A stretch of DNA of 64,000 nt from positions 310,001-374,000 of the forward strand of contig NZ_JAJFES010000002.1 in the NCBI RefSeq assembly GCF_020708045.1, in the 5' to 3' direction. The translations under genes were made by a program, and so were the position numbers. Origin of the DNA: Massilia sp. IC2-278 (GTDB lineage: Bacteria > Pseudomonadota > Gammaproteobacteria > Burkholderiales > Burkholderiaceae_D). A model generated the notes under the pieces. That model did not search any database and was not told the DNA's origin. It saw only the letters and a program-made list of their open reading frames with translations. This document shows, one piece after another, positions 38,981 to 47,787 of the stretch. Numbering within the stretch: position 1 is the first letter of the stretch; every line of letters starts with the position of its first letter.

Positions 38981-38999
38981 AATGATAATCATTATCATA
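38981..38999. promoter_or_regulatory. Fur box between receptor and response regulator
   Basis: AATGATAATCATTATCATA is nearly perfect against GATAATGATAATCATTATC. It lies 72 bp before the response regulator and 316 bp before the TonB receptor, so it may repress both, or chiefly the regulator. The 315 bp from the box to the receptor has no convincing gene (a 67-codon frame on the minus strand lacks features); it would be a long leader of the receptor mRNA. Confidence 0.85.
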
Positions 39000-39070
39000 A
39001 ACATTTACTTCACGAAAAGTTTGTCAAATTGTGGCAGCGCCGCAAGAGCGGTTGAAGCAGGGAGAATGTG

Positions 39071-39790
39071 ATGGAAAACAGGAGCCATATCCTGTTGATG
39101 GATCCGAACGAGGCAGTACGCGAACAGCTGGGCAAGCAGCTGCGGCTATACGGCATGGCGGTCACCGAGGCTTGCAACATCGCCGACGCCAGGCGCCTGT
39201 GCCGGCAACAATGTTTCGACCTCGCGGTGCTGGATTTTCCGTCACCGGGTGCGGAAGCGCTGGCCCTGGTGCGCACGCTGCGGATGAAATCGGGGACGCC
39301 GGTCATCTTGCTGGCAAGGCAACAGGACCCGGTGCAACTGATCGCGGGTTACGGCAGCGGCGCCGATGACTACATCGTGAAACCCTGCAATCCCTGTGAA
39401 CTGGTCGTGCGCATTCATGCGGTATTGCGCCGCATGTCGCGCCAGCGGCAAGCGCCTCCTGCCCTGCCTTCCGGCAGTTACCGCTTCGGCGGCTGGCTGT
39501 TCGACGTCGAACAACGCCAACTGTGCGGGTTGGAGGACGTGCCTGTTGCGCTCAGCAGCGGGGAATTCCGGCTGCTGCGGGTTTTGCTGGCCCATCCGAA
39601 TACCGTGCTCAGCCGTGAACGCTTGCTGGAACTCACCGCCGGCAGCGATCCGCAAGCATTCGACCGCAGCATCGACAGCCAGGTCAGCCGCCTGCGCAAG
39701 AAAATCGAAACCGATCCGCGCCGGCCGCAACTGCTGAAGACCGTCTGGGGCAATGGCTACATCCTGGCGGCCGACGTACATCCGGCCTGA
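39071..39790 (+). CDS. OmpR-family response regulator, orphan
   Basis: 239 residues. Receiver 7-115: acidic pocket MDPNEA, phosphoacceptor Asp in DLAVLDFPSPG, and YIVKPC with the conserved Lys. Winged helix 140-235: PVALSSGEFRLLRVLLAHPN, RSIDSQVSRLRKKIETDP and TVWGNGYILAAD. GGAGA favours ATG 39071. No histidine kinase adjoins. Adjacent Fur box and receptor suggest an iron-linked envelope response, an inference. Confidence 0.9.
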   Translation: MENRSHILLMDPNEAVREQLGKQLRLYGMAVTEACNIADARRLCRQQCFDLAVLDFPSPGAEALALVRTLRMKSGTPVILLARQQDPVQLIAGYGSGADDYIVKPCNPCELVVRIHAVLRRMSRQRQAPPALPSGSYRFGGWLFDVEQRQLCGLEDVPVALSSGEFRLLRVLLAHPNTVLSRERLLELTAGSDPQAFDRSIDSQVSRLRKKIETDPRRPQLLKTVWGNGYILAADVHPA

Positions 39791-39939
39791 AGCGCCAGCC
39801 CAGGCCCTTTCCCGGCAACGCTCCACCCAGCGCTGCCACGAAAACGGACGCGAACGACCAGCACACGCCCTCCCCGGCTTGCGTCTCAGTTCACAACACC
39901 TAGCTTACCAGATCGTAAACGCTGCGCTAGAGGCGCCAC

Positions 39940-40136
39940 TGTGGATAAGCTTCTTGATATCCACAAGAACGGATTGTGAAAAAACGCGGCTTTTTCCACG
40001 CCCGCGATTGTTGTCCAGATTTGCCACCAGGAACATACAGGGGCAAATCACCAGCTTATACCGCGCGTAAACCAATGATTTCTCATCCGTTAACCTGCTT
40101 ATCCACAGAAAAGGGCAGTTGTTAACACTACTACTA
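39940..40136 (+). other. Origin module A
   Basis: TGTGGATAA (39940), ATATCCACA (39957), TTGTCCAG (40011), GTAAAC (40067), TTATCCACA (40099), GTTAAC (40121), then CTA x3 (40128-40136) and an AT-rich stretch. First of three copies; it lacks the TGTGGAGAA of modules B and C. The CTA run is the complement of 3'-GAT repeats, the DnaA-trio element recognised by DnaA during unwinding. Confidence 0.75.
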
Positions 40137-40346
40137 TCCTTGTATACAGATTTTGGTTGTAAACCTGAGGTGCTCCGCGCTGCGCGCTCGAAAAAAAAAA
40201 TTTTTTCGTTGCGAGCTCGACTGTTGGCAGAAAGCTGCACATCAAGCCTGCTCGCCTCCGGCATGCTGGCCCAGGCCATAAAACGCGTTCTGCTCGCCCA
40301 CAAGCAGGTTCGGCAAGGCGATGCTGGTCGACCTGGCGCTGCCAAC

Positions 40347-40558
40347 TGTGGACAAGCCCATGTATATCCACAGGAAGGAATGTGCAGAACGGCCGACTTC
40401 CACATGCACGCCGAATTTGTACAAAAATCGTGCAAGCCAGAAGCAAGGTTTGTCCAGCCCATCCGGAAGCACGTAAACCATTGACGCTGTGGAGAAAAAC
40501 GGGTTTATCCACAGATGAGGGGGCGTTTACTACTACTACCAACTTTATATCTATCTAC
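40347..40558 (+). other. Origin module B
   Basis: TGTGGACAA (40347), ATATCCACA (40364), TTGTCCAG (40450), GTAAAC (40473), TGTGGAGAA (40488), TTATCCACA (40505), GTTTAC (40525), CTA x3 (40530-40538), then AACTTTATATCTATC and further AT-rich DNA. Starts 407 bp after module A. Confidence 0.8.
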
Positions 40559-40953
40559 TTATTAAGAAGATGAAGTGCGCAAGTGCGGGGGAAAAGCAAA
40601 AAAAACCCGCCTGCGGTACTGCAAATGCTGCCGCGTACGCTGCTGATGAAAGGTTTGGCAAAAAGTCGCGAAGACGCGTTCGCTGTCGACTGCGGAAAAC
40701 CGACCGCTGAACACACGTTTGCTGGAGCCTGCCGAAATCTTGCCGGCCCTGTTCGACCTGGTTTTGTCCGCGCTGTCGAAACGGGACAAAAGGAGATGAC
40801 AAACCCGACCGCGATCGCGGCCAGGCTGGAGTCGCATCCGCCAGGAGCAAGCTGCCGGCAGTGCAGCGCAGCGCCGAATACGCCCTGCCAGGTAGCGGAA
40901 ACACTGCTCAACCCCTGTTTTGCCAGCAAAAAGCGGCCTGAAGGCAGCTCGGC

Positions 40954-41165
40954 TGTGGACAAGCCGCTGGATATGCACAGGATCGGATGTGCAAAAACGA
41001 CGCCTTTATCGACAAGCCGTTTTTTCTCCAACATCTGTGCTGGCTGGATACAATCCTTGTCCAGCCAGTTCGCGCTGGCGTAAACTGCTGATCTTGTGGA
41101 GAAAACTCTTCTTATCCACAACAACATCATCGTTTACTATCACTACCAGCTTTATATATACGTTT
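40954..41165 (+). other. Origin module C
   Basis: TGTGGACAA (40954), ATATGCACA (40971), TTGTCCAG (41057), GTAAAC (41080), TGTGGAGAA (41095), TTATCCACA (41112), GTTTAC (41132), CTATCACTA (41137-41145), then CCAGCTTTATATATACG. Starts 607 bp after module B; all offsets equal those of B exactly. Confidence 0.8.
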
Positions 41166-41267
41166 ACTACTGTAAACAGTAAAAAACGCGAACAGCGGGC
41201 ATAAGTGCCATTTCCAGCGCCTGTAGCTCCTTTGCAGGCTCTTTTTTGAACTCAAAACAAGCAAAAC

Positions 41268-42035
41268 ATGCGTCTAGGGATCATCAGCGCCTTGCACGAA
41301 GAACAGCAGGGGCTCGTAGAGGCCATGCAGAGCCCCTACAAGCTCATCCATGGTCAACGCGAGTACTGGCTCGGACAACTCTGGGAAATCGACGCTGTGT
41401 GCGTTTTATCGCGTATAGGCAAGGTTGCAGCTGCCATGACAGCGACCACGCTTGTGGAGAAGTTCGGAGTTACGCACATCCTGTTTACCGGCGTTGCCGG
41501 CGCCGGCGACAAAACGGTGCAGGTCGGCGACATCGTGGTGGCCGAATCGCTGGTCCAGCACGACATGGATGCCAGTCCCTTGTTCCCGCGCTTCGAGGTG
41601 CCGCTGACCGGCCTGACCCACTTCCCTGCCGATCACCAGCTCGGCACGCGTCTGGTCGATGCGGCGCATGGCTTCCTGGACAACGACTTCGACAACGCCA
41701 TCGATCCGCGCGAAAAAACGGTGTTCGGGCTCACGCGGCCGCGCATCCACCGCGGCCTGATTGCCAGCGGCGATCAGTTCATCAACGATGCGCAGCACAT
41801 CAATGTCTTGAATGCGGCCCTGCCCGGGCTGGTGGCGGTGGAAATGGAAGGTGCGGCGGTGGCCCAGGTCTGCTACGAACTGGGCTTGCCGTTTGGCGTG
41901 ATCAGGACGATTTCCGACAACGCCAATGAAAACGCGGCCCATGATTTCATGCGTTTCGTGAAATCAGTGGCCGCGCGTTATGCCTTTCACATCGTCAGGC
42001 GCTTTTGCCTGGAGACGGAAAGCACGGTGTCGTAA
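41268..42035 (+). CDS. mtnN: 5'-methylthioadenosine/S-adenosylhomocysteine nucleosidase
   Basis: 255 residues. GIISALHEEQQGLVEAM carries the catalytic Glu near residue 12, HILFTGVAGAGDKTVQVGDI the phosphorylase-fold core, VAVEMEGAAVAQVCYEL the ribose-binding Met-Glu and VIRTISDNANENA the catalytic Asp. It splits MTA and SAH into adenine and a thio-ribose. Directly beside the candidate origin. Confidence 0.92.
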   Translation: MRLGIISALHEEQQGLVEAMQSPYKLIHGQREYWLGQLWEIDAVCVLSRIGKVAAAMTATTLVEKFGVTHILFTGVAGAGDKTVQVGDIVVAESLVQHDMDASPLFPRFEVPLTGLTHFPADHQLGTRLVDAAHGFLDNDFDNAIDPREKTVFGLTRPRIHRGLIASGDQFINDAQHINVLNAALPGLVAVEMEGAAVAQVCYELGLPFGVIRTISDNANENAAHDFMRFVKSVAARYAFHIVRRFCLETESTVS

Positions 42036-42042
42036 AGATGAC

Positions 42043-43158
42043 TCAGTCGAGCAGGGAATCGGCTGGCGTGTAGTCGTAGTTCAAGGCATCGGCCACGGCC
42101 TGGTAAGTGATCTTGCCCTGGCAAACGTTCAGGCCATTGCGCAGGTGAACGTCATCCGCCAATGCCTGGCGCCAGCCCTTGCCCGCCAGCGCCACGGCGT
42201 GGCCGATGGTGGCGTTGTTCAGGGCAAAGGTCGAGGTACGGGCGACGGCGCCCGGCATGTTCGCCACGCAGTAATGCACGACGCCGTCGATCACGAAGGT
42301 CGGATGGGCATGCGTGGTCGGGTGCGAGGTCTCGAAGCAGCCGCCCTGGTCGATGGCCACGTCCACCACCACCGACCCCTTTTTCATGCGCGCGATCATG
42401 TTGCGCGTGACCAGTTTCGGCGCTGCCGCACCGGGCACCAGCACGCCACCGATGACCAGGTCGGCCGATAAAACGGCTTCCTCGATCGCATGGGCATTCG
42501 AATACAGGGTGGAAATGCGGTTGCCGTAGACCAGATCCAGCTGGCGCAGGCGGTCGATGTTCTTGTCGAGCACGGTCACGCGGGCGCCGGTGCCTACCGC
42601 CATCTGCAGCGCATTGGTGCCGACCACGCCGGCGCCGATGATCACCACATGGCCCGGCGCCACGCCCGGCACGCCGCCCAGCAGCAAGCCCATGCCGCCT
42701 TTCGACTTTTCCAGGTGGGCCGCGCCGGCCTGGATCGCCATGCGCCCCGCCACTTCGCTCATCGGCGCGAGCAGCGGCAAGCCGCCGCCTTGGCCGGTGA
42801 TGGTTTCGTAGGCAATGCAGACGGCGCCGGAATGGACCAGCGCCGCGGTCTGCTCGGGATCGGGCGCCAGGTGCAGATAGGTGTAGAGGATCTGGCCGGC
42901 GCGCAGCATTGCGCACTCCTGCGGCTGCGGCTCCTTGACCTTGACGATCATGTCGGCGCGCGCAAAGACCTCTTTCGCCGTCTCCACGATGCTGGCGCCG
43001 GCGGCCAGGTATTGATCGTCGGATAGACCGATCTCGCTGCCGGCGTTCGTTTGAACAATCACCTGGTGCCCCCGTGCGACCAGCTCGTGCACGGAAGGCG
43101 GGGTCAAGCCGACCCGGTACTCATGGTTTTTAATTTCTTTTGGAACGCCGACCAGCAT
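42043..43158 (-). CDS. ald: Alanine dehydrogenase
   Basis: 371 residues. MLVGVPKEIKNHEYRVGLTP is the signature start; MIVKVKEPQ (catalytic Lys), YTYLHLAPD (catalytic His) and VVIIGAGVVGTNALQMAV (NAD fold). It interconverts alanine and pyruvate. GGAGGAAGAC precedes the ATG. 37 bp after putA, likely cotranscribed; both feed amino acids to central metabolism. Confidence 0.95.
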   Translation of the reverse strand: MLVGVPKEIKNHEYRVGLTPPSVHELVARGHQVIVQTNAGSEIGLSDDQYLAAGASIVETAKEVFARADMIVKVKEPQPQECAMLRAGQILYTYLHLAPDPEQTAALVHSGAVCIAYETITGQGGGLPLLAPMSEVAGRMAIQAGAAHLEKSKGGMGLLLGGVPGVAPGHVVIIGAGVVGTNALQMAVGTGARVTVLDKNIDRLRQLDLVYGNRISTLYSNAHAIEEAVLSADLVIGGVLVPGAAAPKLVTRNMIARMKKGSVVVDVAIDQGGCFETSHPTTHAHPTFVIDGVVHYCVANMPGAVARTSTFALNNATIGHAVALAGKGWRQALADDVHLRNGLNVCQGKITYQAVADALNYDYTPADSLLD

Positions 43159-43195
43159 GTCTTCCTCCGTTTGTAAGAATAAAACTGCTACATGA

Positions 43196-46100
43196 TTACA
43201 GCCCCAGCGTCATCAGGCTTGCGTTGCCGCCAGCCGCGGTCGTGTTGACGCACAGCGCGCGCTCGGCCACCAAACGCCACAAATCCACTGGTGCGTTTCC
43301 ATCGGTATCGACGATGCCGACGATCGCATCCGGACGCGCCGCCAGCTGCGAGCGCAGTGCACCCTTCAGCCCGGTTTCCACCAGAGCGATCTGGAAATCG
43401 CACTGCGCCACGTCGGCCGCACCGACGAAACGGATGCGGTCTTTTACTTCGACCGGCAGATCGTCCGGCACGGCCAGACTCGCGCCGGCCAGCACATAGG
43501 CGCGGTTGCCGGTGGCCAGCGCCGCTGCCAATTGGTTCAGCATCGCCGGCAAAGTATCGGCTGCGCACAGCACGGCGCCACGCGGGCAGAAGGCCAGGGT
43601 GTTGCGCTCGCCGGTCGGGCCCGGCAAGACGAGTTCGCTGCCGTTCAGCTGGGTGCGGGTGTAGCCTTCGCCCAGCTGGACAATGTGCCCGTGGCCATGG
43701 GTGCGCGCCCAGACCAGCAGCGACACCAGCGCCGGGCAAGCCTTGCGGTTGTGCTCCAGCAGCGCTGCGGCGCCGCGCTGCAGGCGCTTCAGGTAGAGCG
43801 GGCCGCCGGCTTTCGGGCCGGTGCCGGATTTGCCTTCGCCACCGAACGGCTGTACGCCGACCACGGCGCCGACGATGTTCCGGTTCACGTAGATATTGCC
43901 CACATGCGCGCGGGTGGTGATGAAGTCGATGGTTTCGTCGATGCGCGAATGCACGCCCAGGGTCAGGCCGTAACCGGTGGCGTTGATCGAATCGACCACC
44001 TTGCCCAGGTCGGCGCGGCGGTAGCGCACGATGTGCAGCACCGGGCCGAAGACTTCGTGCTTGAGCTCGTTCAGCGAGCCGATCTCCAGCACGGTCGGCG
44101 GAACAAACGTCCCCTGCGAGGTCACGCTGGCCGGGAGTTCCAGGGCAAAGTGGTTTTTCGCGGTCGCCTTCATGCGCTCGATGTGGGCCAGCAAATTGCG
44201 CTGGGCTTCGGCATCGATCACCGGGCCGATGTCGGTGGCCAGGCGGTCCGGGCTGCCGACGCGCAGTTCGCCCAGCGCGCCCTTGAGCATGCGGATGGTC
44301 TTGTCGGCGATATCGTCTTGCAGGAACAGCACGCGCAGGGCCGAGCAGCGCTGGCCGGCGCTGTCGAATGCCGAGCTCAGCACGTCTTGCACGACCTGTT
44401 CCGGCAGTGCCGAGGAATCGACGATCAGCGCGTTCTGGCCGCCGGTTTCCGCCACCAGCGGAATGTCGATGCCTTCGACTTCGCCGCGTTTCGCCAGCGT
44501 GCGGTTGATGAGCTGCGCCACTTCGGTCGAGCCGGTGAAGATCACGCCTTTCACACGCGCGTCGCCGGTGAGGGCCGCGCCGACCACTTCACCGCGGCCC
44601 GGCAGCAGCTGCAGCGCGGCGGCCGGGATACCGGCTTCGTGGAACAGCTGCACCGCGCGGTGAGCGATCAGCGGGGTCTGCTCGGCCGGTTTGGCGAGCA
44701 CGACGTTGCTGGCAGCCAGGGCTGCAGCCACCTGACCGGTGAAAATGGCCAATGGGAAGTTCCATGGGCTGATGCAGGTGACCGGTCCCAGTGCCTGGGC
44801 TGTAGTGGCGTCTTTCGCCTGTGCAGCGTAGTAGCGCAGGAAGTCGACGGCTTCGCGGATCTCGGCGATCGCATTCGGCAGCGATTTACCGGCTTCGCGC
44901 ACGGCCAGGGCCATCAGCTCGGCAATGTTTTCCTCGAACAGATCGGCCACGCGCATTAGGATCGCGGCGCGCTCGCCGTTGGCGCTGGACTGCCATTCGC
45001 CGGCAAAGGCGGCGGCCGCGGCCAGCGCGGTATCGACATCGGCTTTCGATGCCTCGAGAACCTTGCCGACGATATCGGCCGATTGCGCCGGATTCACCAC
45101 GTTCAGGGAATCCGCACCCTGCACTTCTCCCGCGATCAATGGCGCGGCGGCATACTCGCGCTGGCGCGACAGTTCCATGCCAAGTACGCGCAGTGCATCT
45201 TCATTCGTCAAATCGATGCCGGCGGAGTTCTTGCGCTCGGCGCCGAACATCGCGCGCGGCAGGGGAATGCCGGTGTGCGGCAAGCCGCCGCTGGCACGCG
45301 CTACCTCGAACGGGTCGTTCAACAGCGACTCGACCGGAATCTTTTCGTCGACGATCTGGTTCACGAACGACGAATTCGCGCCGTTTTCCAGCAGGCGGCG
45401 CACCAGGTAGGCGAGCAGGGTTTCGTGCGAACCGACCGGGGCGTAGATGCGGCAGGCCTTGTTCAGGTTATCTTTGCCGACGACCTGGTCGTACAGGGTT
45501 TCGCCCATGCCGTGCAGGCACTGGAATTCGTAGTTGTCGACGCCACGTTCCTTGGCCCAGGTGTAGATCACGGACAAGGTGTGCGCATTGTGGGTGGCGA
45601 ACTGGGCGTAGATGACGTCGGTCGCGCCCAGCAATTTTTGCGCGCAAGTCAGGTAGGACACGTCCGTGTAGACCTTGCGCGTGTACACCGGATAGCCCGG
45701 CATGCCGTCCACCTGGGCGCGCTTGATCTCGGCATCCCAGTAGGCGCCTTTGACCAGGCGCACCATGAACTTCTGGCCGCTGCGGCGCGCCAGGTCGACC
45801 ACGTAGTCGATCACGAAGGGGCAACGCTTCTGGTAGCCCTGCACCACCAGGCCAATGCCCTCGAAACCGGCGAGCTCGGCATCGAATGCCAGGGTTTCCA
45901 ACATATCGAGGGAGATTTCCAGGCGGTCTGCTTCTTCCGCATCGATGTTGATGCCGATGTTGTAGCTTTTCGCCAGCAGCACCAGGTTGCGCACGCGCGG
46001 CAACAACTCTCCCATCACGCGCGCATGCTGGGCGCGGCTGTAGCGTGGATGCAGGGCCGACAGTTTGATCGAAATGCCGGGGCCATTCTTGATGCCGCGC

Positions 46101-46843
46101 CCGTTCGAGGCCTTGCCGATCGCGTGGATCGCCGCAACGTAGGAGGCGTAGTAATTCTGGGCATCGCTTTCGGTCAGTGCCGCTTCGCCCAGCATGTCGT
46201 AGGAATACTGGTAGCCGCGGGTTTCGTTGGCCTGGCTGTTCTTCAGCGCTTCCTCGATGGTCTGGCCGGTGACGAACTGGTTGCCCAGCATGCGCATGGC
46301 CATATCGACACCCTTGCGGATCAGCGGTTCGCCGCCCTTGGCGATCAGGCGCGTCAGGGCCGAGCCCAGGCCGCGTTCGCTGTTGGTCGACACCAGTTTG
46401 CCGGTGACCAACAAGCCCCAGGTGGCCGCGTTCACGAACAGCGACGGCGATTCGCCCAGGTGGCTGCGCCAGTCGCCCTTGCTGATCTTGTCGGCGATCA
46501 GGCGGTCGGCGGTGGCGCTGTCGGGAATGCGCAGCAATGCTTCGGCCAGGCACATCAGCGCGACGCCCTCTTCCGATGACAGCGAGAATTCATGCATCAG
46601 CGCGTCGACGCCCGAGGCGCGGGTGCGTTTCGTGCGCACGTTCGAGACCAGGCGGTGCGCCAGCGGTTTCGCATCCGCGCTCGGACGCGCGCCCTGGGCC
46701 AGCAGCCACTGGACGGCTTCGGTCTCGTCGCGGCGGTAGGCGGCGGTGATGGCGGCGCGCAACGGCGCTTGCTCCTGCTTGATTTCAGCCTGGAAGGTGT
46801 CGAATGGGACGAAGGTGGTGGCCGGGGTGGCGGCGATCTGCAT
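43196..46843 (-). CDS. putA: Bifunctional proline/P5C dehydrogenase PutA, no DNA-binding domain
   Basis: 1215 residues. Proline dehydrogenase domain about 80-480 (KLSALHPRYSRAQHARVM, VVQGYQKRCPFVIDYVVDLA, MVRLVKGAYWDAEIKRAQ), P5C dehydrogenase about 560-1000 (ITPWNFP-like ISPWNFPLAIF, VAETGGQNALIVDSSALP, GQRCSALRVLF with catalytic Cys), then a vestigial ALDH-like C-terminal domain. The N-terminus has no ribbon-helix-helix, so unlike E. coli PutA it should not repress its own gene. An Lrp-type gene is divergent. Confidence 0.96.
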   Translation of the reverse strand: MQIAATPATTFVPFDTFQAEIKQEQAPLRAAITAAYRRDETEAVQWLLAQGARPSADAKPLAHRLVSNVRTKRTRASGVDALMHEFSLSSEEGVALMCLAEALLRIPDSATADRLIADKISKGDWRSHLGESPSLFVNAATWGLLVTGKLVSTNSERGLGSALTRLIAKGGEPLIRKGVDMAMRMLGNQFVTGQTIEEALKNSQANETRGYQYSYDMLGEAALTESDAQNYYASYVAAIHAIGKASNGRGIKNGPGISIKLSALHPRYSRAQHARVMGELLPRVRNLVLLAKSYNIGINIDAEEADRLEISLDMLETLAFDAELAGFEGIGLVVQGYQKRCPFVIDYVVDLARRSGQKFMVRLVKGAYWDAEIKRAQVDGMPGYPVYTRKVYTDVSYLTCAQKLLGATDVIYAQFATHNAHTLSVIYTWAKERGVDNYEFQCLHGMGETLYDQVVGKDNLNKACRIYAPVGSHETLLAYLVRRLLENGANSSFVNQIVDEKIPVESLLNDPFEVARASGGLPHTGIPLPRAMFGAERKNSAGIDLTNEDALRVLGMELSRQREYAAAPLIAGEVQGADSLNVVNPAQSADIVGKVLEASKADVDTALAAAAAFAGEWQSSANGERAAILMRVADLFEENIAELMALAVREAGKSLPNAIAEIREAVDFLRYYAAQAKDATTAQALGPVTCISPWNFPLAIFTGQVAAALAASNVVLAKPAEQTPLIAHRAVQLFHEAGIPAAALQLLPGRGEVVGAALTGDARVKGVIFTGSTEVAQLINRTLAKRGEVEGIDIPLVAETGGQNALIVDSSALPEQVVQDVLSSAFDSAGQRCSALRVLFLQDDIADKTIRMLKGALGELRVGSPDRLATDIGPVIDAEAQRNLLAHIERMKATAKNHFALELPASVTSQGTFVPPTVLEIGSLNELKHEVFGPVLHIVRYRRADLGKVVDSINATGYGLTLGVHSRIDETIDFITTRAHVGNIYVNRNIVGAVVGVQPFGGEGKSGTGPKAGGPLYLKRLQRGAAALLEHNRKACPALVSLLVWARTHGHGHIVQLGEGYTRTQLNGSELVLPGPTGERNTLAFCPRGAVLCAADTLPAMLNQLAAALATGNRAYVLAGASLAVPDDLPVEVKDRIRFVGAADVAQCDFQIALVETGLKGALRSQLAARPDAIVGIVDTDGNAPVDLWRLVAERALCVNTTAAGGNASLMTLGL

Positions 46844-46949
46844 GGCGGGTCTTGTGAAAGGTCAGGAAAAGGGAAAGCGCACAGAAAAAAGCGCCGCTTG
46901 CAGCAGCAAGCGACGCGCGATTTGTACCGTGCTTCAATCGTTTGATTGT

Positions 46950-46964
46950 AGAAGGAATTCTTCT
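46950..46964. promoter_or_regulatory. Possible Lrp/PutR-type operator
   Basis: AGAAGGAATTCTTCT is a short dyad in the 213-bp putA-lrp gap, of the length and shape of an Lrp-family site (loosely YAGHAWATTWTDCTR). Supported only by position and symmetry. Confidence 0.4.
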
Positions 46965-47056
46965 GGATTAATTCTGTTTTTAACGGGCACTAGCAATAGA
47001 TAGTTTTTGGTGCGAGAATTCGGCCAAATAATATTTACGGTGAGAGCGGAGACGCC

Positions 47057-47512
47057 ATGTTGGACAAGATTTCGAAAAAAATACTGGCCGAGTTGCAGAA
47101 CGATGGACGCATCAGCAACGTCGAGCTGGCCGCGCGCGTTAACCTGTCGCCGGCCGCCTGCCTCGAGCGCGTGCGCAAGCTGCACGAGTCGGGCTACATC
47201 ACGGGCTACACGGCCCAGCTGAATCCGCAGCTGCTGGATGTGTCGCTGCTGGTCTTCATCGAAGTCGTGCTGGACCGCACCACGCCGGAGGTGTTCGACG
47301 CCTTCAAGCAGAGCGTGCAATTGATTCCGGAAGTGCTGGAATGCCACATGGTGGCGGGCGGCTTCGACTACCTGGTCAAGGCGCGCGTGAAGGACATGGC
47401 GGCTTACCGCGAATTCCTGGGCAAGACGCTGCTGCAGAAAGGGGTGCGCGAGACGCACACGTATGCGGTGATGGAAGAGGTCAAGAATACGACGAAGTTG
47501 CCGATTCGGTGA
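47057..47512 (+). CDS. Lrp/AsnC-family regulator, probable PutR
   Basis: 151 residues. N-terminal HTH (ISKKILAELQNDGRISNVELAARVNLSPAACLERVRKL) and C-terminal RAM ligand domain (ECHMVAGGFDYLVKARVKDM). Divergent from putA, matching the proline-responsive activators (PutR/BkdR-like) that control RHH-less putA genes in other bacteria. Confidence 0.88.
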   Translation: MLDKISKKILAELQNDGRISNVELAARVNLSPAACLERVRKLHESGYITGYTAQLNPQLLDVSLLVFIEVVLDRTTPEVFDAFKQSVQLIPEVLECHMVAGGFDYLVKARVKDMAAYREFLGKTLLQKGVRETHTYAVMEEVKNTTKLPIR

Positions 47513-47549
47513 TGTTGACTGGCGCTTGCTTGAATCGTTGGCTGTAACC

Positions 47550-47771
47550 GTACGGTGGGCACTCCGTGCCCACGCGGAACGATGCGTCGTGTTGGCTTCG
47601 TTCTGTCGAAACGGATGAGGTAACGTGGCGTGTCCGGATGTGGACACGCGGCGTTTTTAATTCAACGATACGCTTTTTTGCGCGGCAAACACAATTGCGA
47701 GGCTGCGAGATGTTGTCACACGTTCCGTAGCCGGATGCTTTGCACCGCGTGGGCACAAGTGCCCACCCTAC
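47550..47771. repeat. Paired palindromic repeat (REP/BIME-like), locus 6
   Basis: Halves at 47550-47577 (centre GCACTCCGTGC) and 47744-47771 (inverse, centre GCACAAGTGC), in the 275-bp gap between the converging lrp and lysR genes. No gene in the 166-bp interior, which contains TGTCCGGATGTGGACACGC, itself palindromic. Confidence 0.85.
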
Positions 47772-47787
47772 GAAAAACAAACCTCTT

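Larger units (their letters stand above)
39791..41267. other. Gene-free, AT-rich candidate replication origin region
   Basis: 1.48 kb without convincing genes. It holds four exact TTATCCACA DnaA boxes (one in each module at 40099, 40505 and 41112, and one inverted at 39940), several near-matches, three CTA-triplet runs each next to AT-rich DNA, an A10T6 tract inside an imperfect hairpin (40190-40206) and no RNA gene. Overlapping frames on both strands here are read straight through the boxes and resemble nothing. See the three module entries. Confidence 0.75.

Noticed and set aside
36445..39915. Shared 14-mer AGCTTACCAGATCG at 36445 and 39902
   Set aside because: A match of this length is expected by chance several times in a 64-kb window; no further similarity around it.
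40555..41130. 191-codon frame on the minus strand (and a 166-codon frame on the plus strand) in the 40-41 kb gap
   Set aside because: Both run through the DnaA boxes and CTA runs, with no recognisable domains, composition or ribosome-binding site; they arise from the GC-rich spacers between modules.
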